Shown piece by piece: positions 62,845 to 64,000 of a DNA stretch of 64,000 nucleotides. The notes beneath the pieces were generated by a model. The model was not told the origin of the DNA. It worked only from the letters and a program-made list of their open reading frames with translations, and searched no databases. This stretch comes from Cercophora sp. LCS_1 (taxonomy: Eukaryota; Ascomycota; Sordariomycetes; Sordariales; Lasiosphaeriaceae). Numbering within the stretch: position 1 is the first letter of the stretch; every line of letters starts with the position of its first letter. The stretch spans positions 1 through 64,000 of the forward strand of contig JAPZLL010000068.1 of NCBI GenBank assembly GCA_036250225.1, written 5' to 3'. Both the position numbers and the translations under genes were made by a program.

Positions 62845-64000
62845 ATGCCGCGCAGCCGACCGGCCACGACGGGCTACGAACGCCTTGCGCAGGCTGATCA
62901 ATTCAGCGACGACTCCGATGACGACCCTCTCGCCCAGAGCTATGCTTCCCTTCAGCATCCCGCCGCGCCGCGCTACGCGCCTATCTCTCAACCCCGTCCA
63001 CATTCGGGCATGACCTCCCCAAAGTTTTCGGGTGCCCGCGGCGGTCGCAGGGGGAGACGTGCGCGCAGCAATTCGGGCGTGGACCTCAAGGCTATCAACG
63101 CGCGCCTGGAAAAATGGGCGGACGAGATTGCGAGCAAGTTCAAAAGACGGTCCAAGAAGACGGGAGAGGAGGATGAGCGGCTGGAGATCCACCACTCCGT
63201 CTTCCAGGCTCCCGAAGGTGTACGTCCCGTCACAGCTGAGATACTGGCGAGACCGGAACCCGGGTACATGACGAAGGCCGAGTTCGAGACAATTGTGAAC
63301 AGCGTGCGAACGGCCATTGACCAGGGGGTACATCCACGCATGATCTCGCAGGGTAGCTCAGGGAGCTACTTTGCGCGGAACTTGGACGGGAAGGTGGTTG
63401 GTGTGTTTAAGCCCAAGGACGAGGAGCCGTATGCTGCGGGCAATCCAAAGTGGAACAAATGGATTCATCGGAATCTGTTCCCTTGCTGCTTCGGAAGAGC
63501 ATGGTTGGTTTTTATGGTTGTGGTGGAGTCAACGTCAGGCTAATCGTGCTCCAGCTTGATTCCCAACTTGTCCTATGTCAGCGAGGCCGCGGCATACGTT
63601 CTCGATGCTCAGCTGCGGACGCACATGGTTCCGTACACCGACGTCGTCAACCTCTCATCTAAGTCATTCCACTACCCGTTCTGGGACCGCTACAATCATT
63701 CGAGGAAAAAAAAGGCACTGCCCGCGAAACCAGGCAGCTTCCAGGTGTTTCTCACAGGTTTCAAGGACGCCAACATTTTCCTTCGAGAACATCCTTGGCC
63801 AGACCAATATCTATCAGGGTTTCGAACGAACGATCCACAAAGGAAGAAGAAGAAGCGGTGGGCAGACAGCTGTCGCCCGTCAAACGGACAAGCAGATGAT
63901 GTGGAAAGCGACGACGGCGAGGACAGTCCACAGTCTCTCACTCCCGGGCCAGACAATTTTGTGTGGACACCGACACTGAAACAGTCGTTCAGGGAAGAGC
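62845..64000 (+). CDS. LSB6: type II phosphatidylinositol 4-kinase Lsb6 (5' part, runs off the window)
   Basis: Exon 1 is 62845-63503 and exon 2 begins at 63555 and stays open to the window end. The 51-nt intron joins GCATG to CTTGATTCC, giving CCFGRACLIPNLSYVSEAAAY. About 368 residues are visible. The enzyme makes PI4P from phosphatidylinositol on endosomal and vacuolar membranes. The kinase begins near residue 120 with the glycine-rich loop ISQGSSGSYFAR (168-178) and the ATP-binding Lys in VGVFKPKDEEPY (K189). The cysteine cluster LFPCCFGRAC corresponds to the palmitoylated segment of type II PI 4-kinases. VPYTDVV and FHYPFWDR follow, then a polar insert with KKKKR. The catalytic and activation segments lie outside the window. 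Confidence 0.92.

Noticed and set aside
1..64000. CRISPR arrays, insertion sequences, operons
   Set aside because: None found. The gene structures are eukaryotic, and no spaced repeats or transposase genes are present.

Overview
The window is nuclear DNA of a filamentous ascomycete, most likely a Sordariomycete and probably of the Sordariales. This rests on short introns (47-60 nt) with GT..AG ends and CTAAC/CTGAC-type branch sites, a dispersed 5S rRNA gene close to the Neurospora type, intron-bearing tRNA genes, a quinate-repressor gene derived from AROM, and the gene content (Scc2, TFIIF-alpha, Bud13, Rrn5, Irc3, Lsb6). Genes are monocistronic and lie on both strands. Where introns occur, I joined exons by reading donor and acceptor sites and checking phase. 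All family assignments come from reading motifs, because no search could be run.

Layout, 1-17.5 kb: the 3' end of an expanded-family hypothetical gene, a 5S rRNA, deoxyhypusine hydroxylase convergent with RPA12, RPA12 divergent from the large cohesin loader SCC2, a flavocytochrome b2-type dehydrogenase, a Rab-like GTPase, an intron-containing tRNA-Ile and tRNA-Cys, and an F-box-like gene with an in-frame stop. Layout, 18-32 kb: quinate repressor divergent from a small Zn2Cys6 regulator, a conserved unknown gene, a 4-kb gene-poor block holding a relic gene with two nonsense codons, then BUD13 convergent with TFIIF-alpha. Layout, 33-49 kb: a membrane GT2 glycosyltransferase, a Cid1-like terminal nucleotidyltransferase, a PRPP synthetase with a long insertion, an Asteroid/XPG-like nuclease, a MARVEL-like membrane protein with a Q-rich linker and an unusual C-terminal domain, and a conserved unknown. 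Layout, 49-64 kb: a 1216-aa multidomain RNA-end enzyme, RRN5, mitochondrial helicase IRC3, a coiled-coil unknown, a small Cys-rich two-exon gene, and the 5' part of LSB6 (type II PI 4-kinase) running off the end.

Most genes are housekeeping functions in transcription (Pol I: RPA12, RRN5; Pol II: TFIIF), splicing, cohesion, translation-factor modification and nucleotide synthesis. They form no operon or secondary-metabolite cluster. The most unusual item is the gene at 49476-53126. It fuses a 2H phosphoesterase-like domain, an endonuclease/exonuclease/phosphatase domain, a poly(A)-polymerase-like nucleotidyltransferase and a C-terminal MJ1316-type (cyclic-phosphate RNA-end recognition) domain in one chain, which looks like a self-contained RNA end-processing or repair machine. 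Other items worth attention are the MARVEL fusion, the long insertion inside the Cid1-like nucleotidyltransferase, the in-frame TAG in the F-box-like gene, and several sequence-level structures between genes (palindromes, a hairpin followed by a T run, G-rich tracts, a 17-bp minisatellite).
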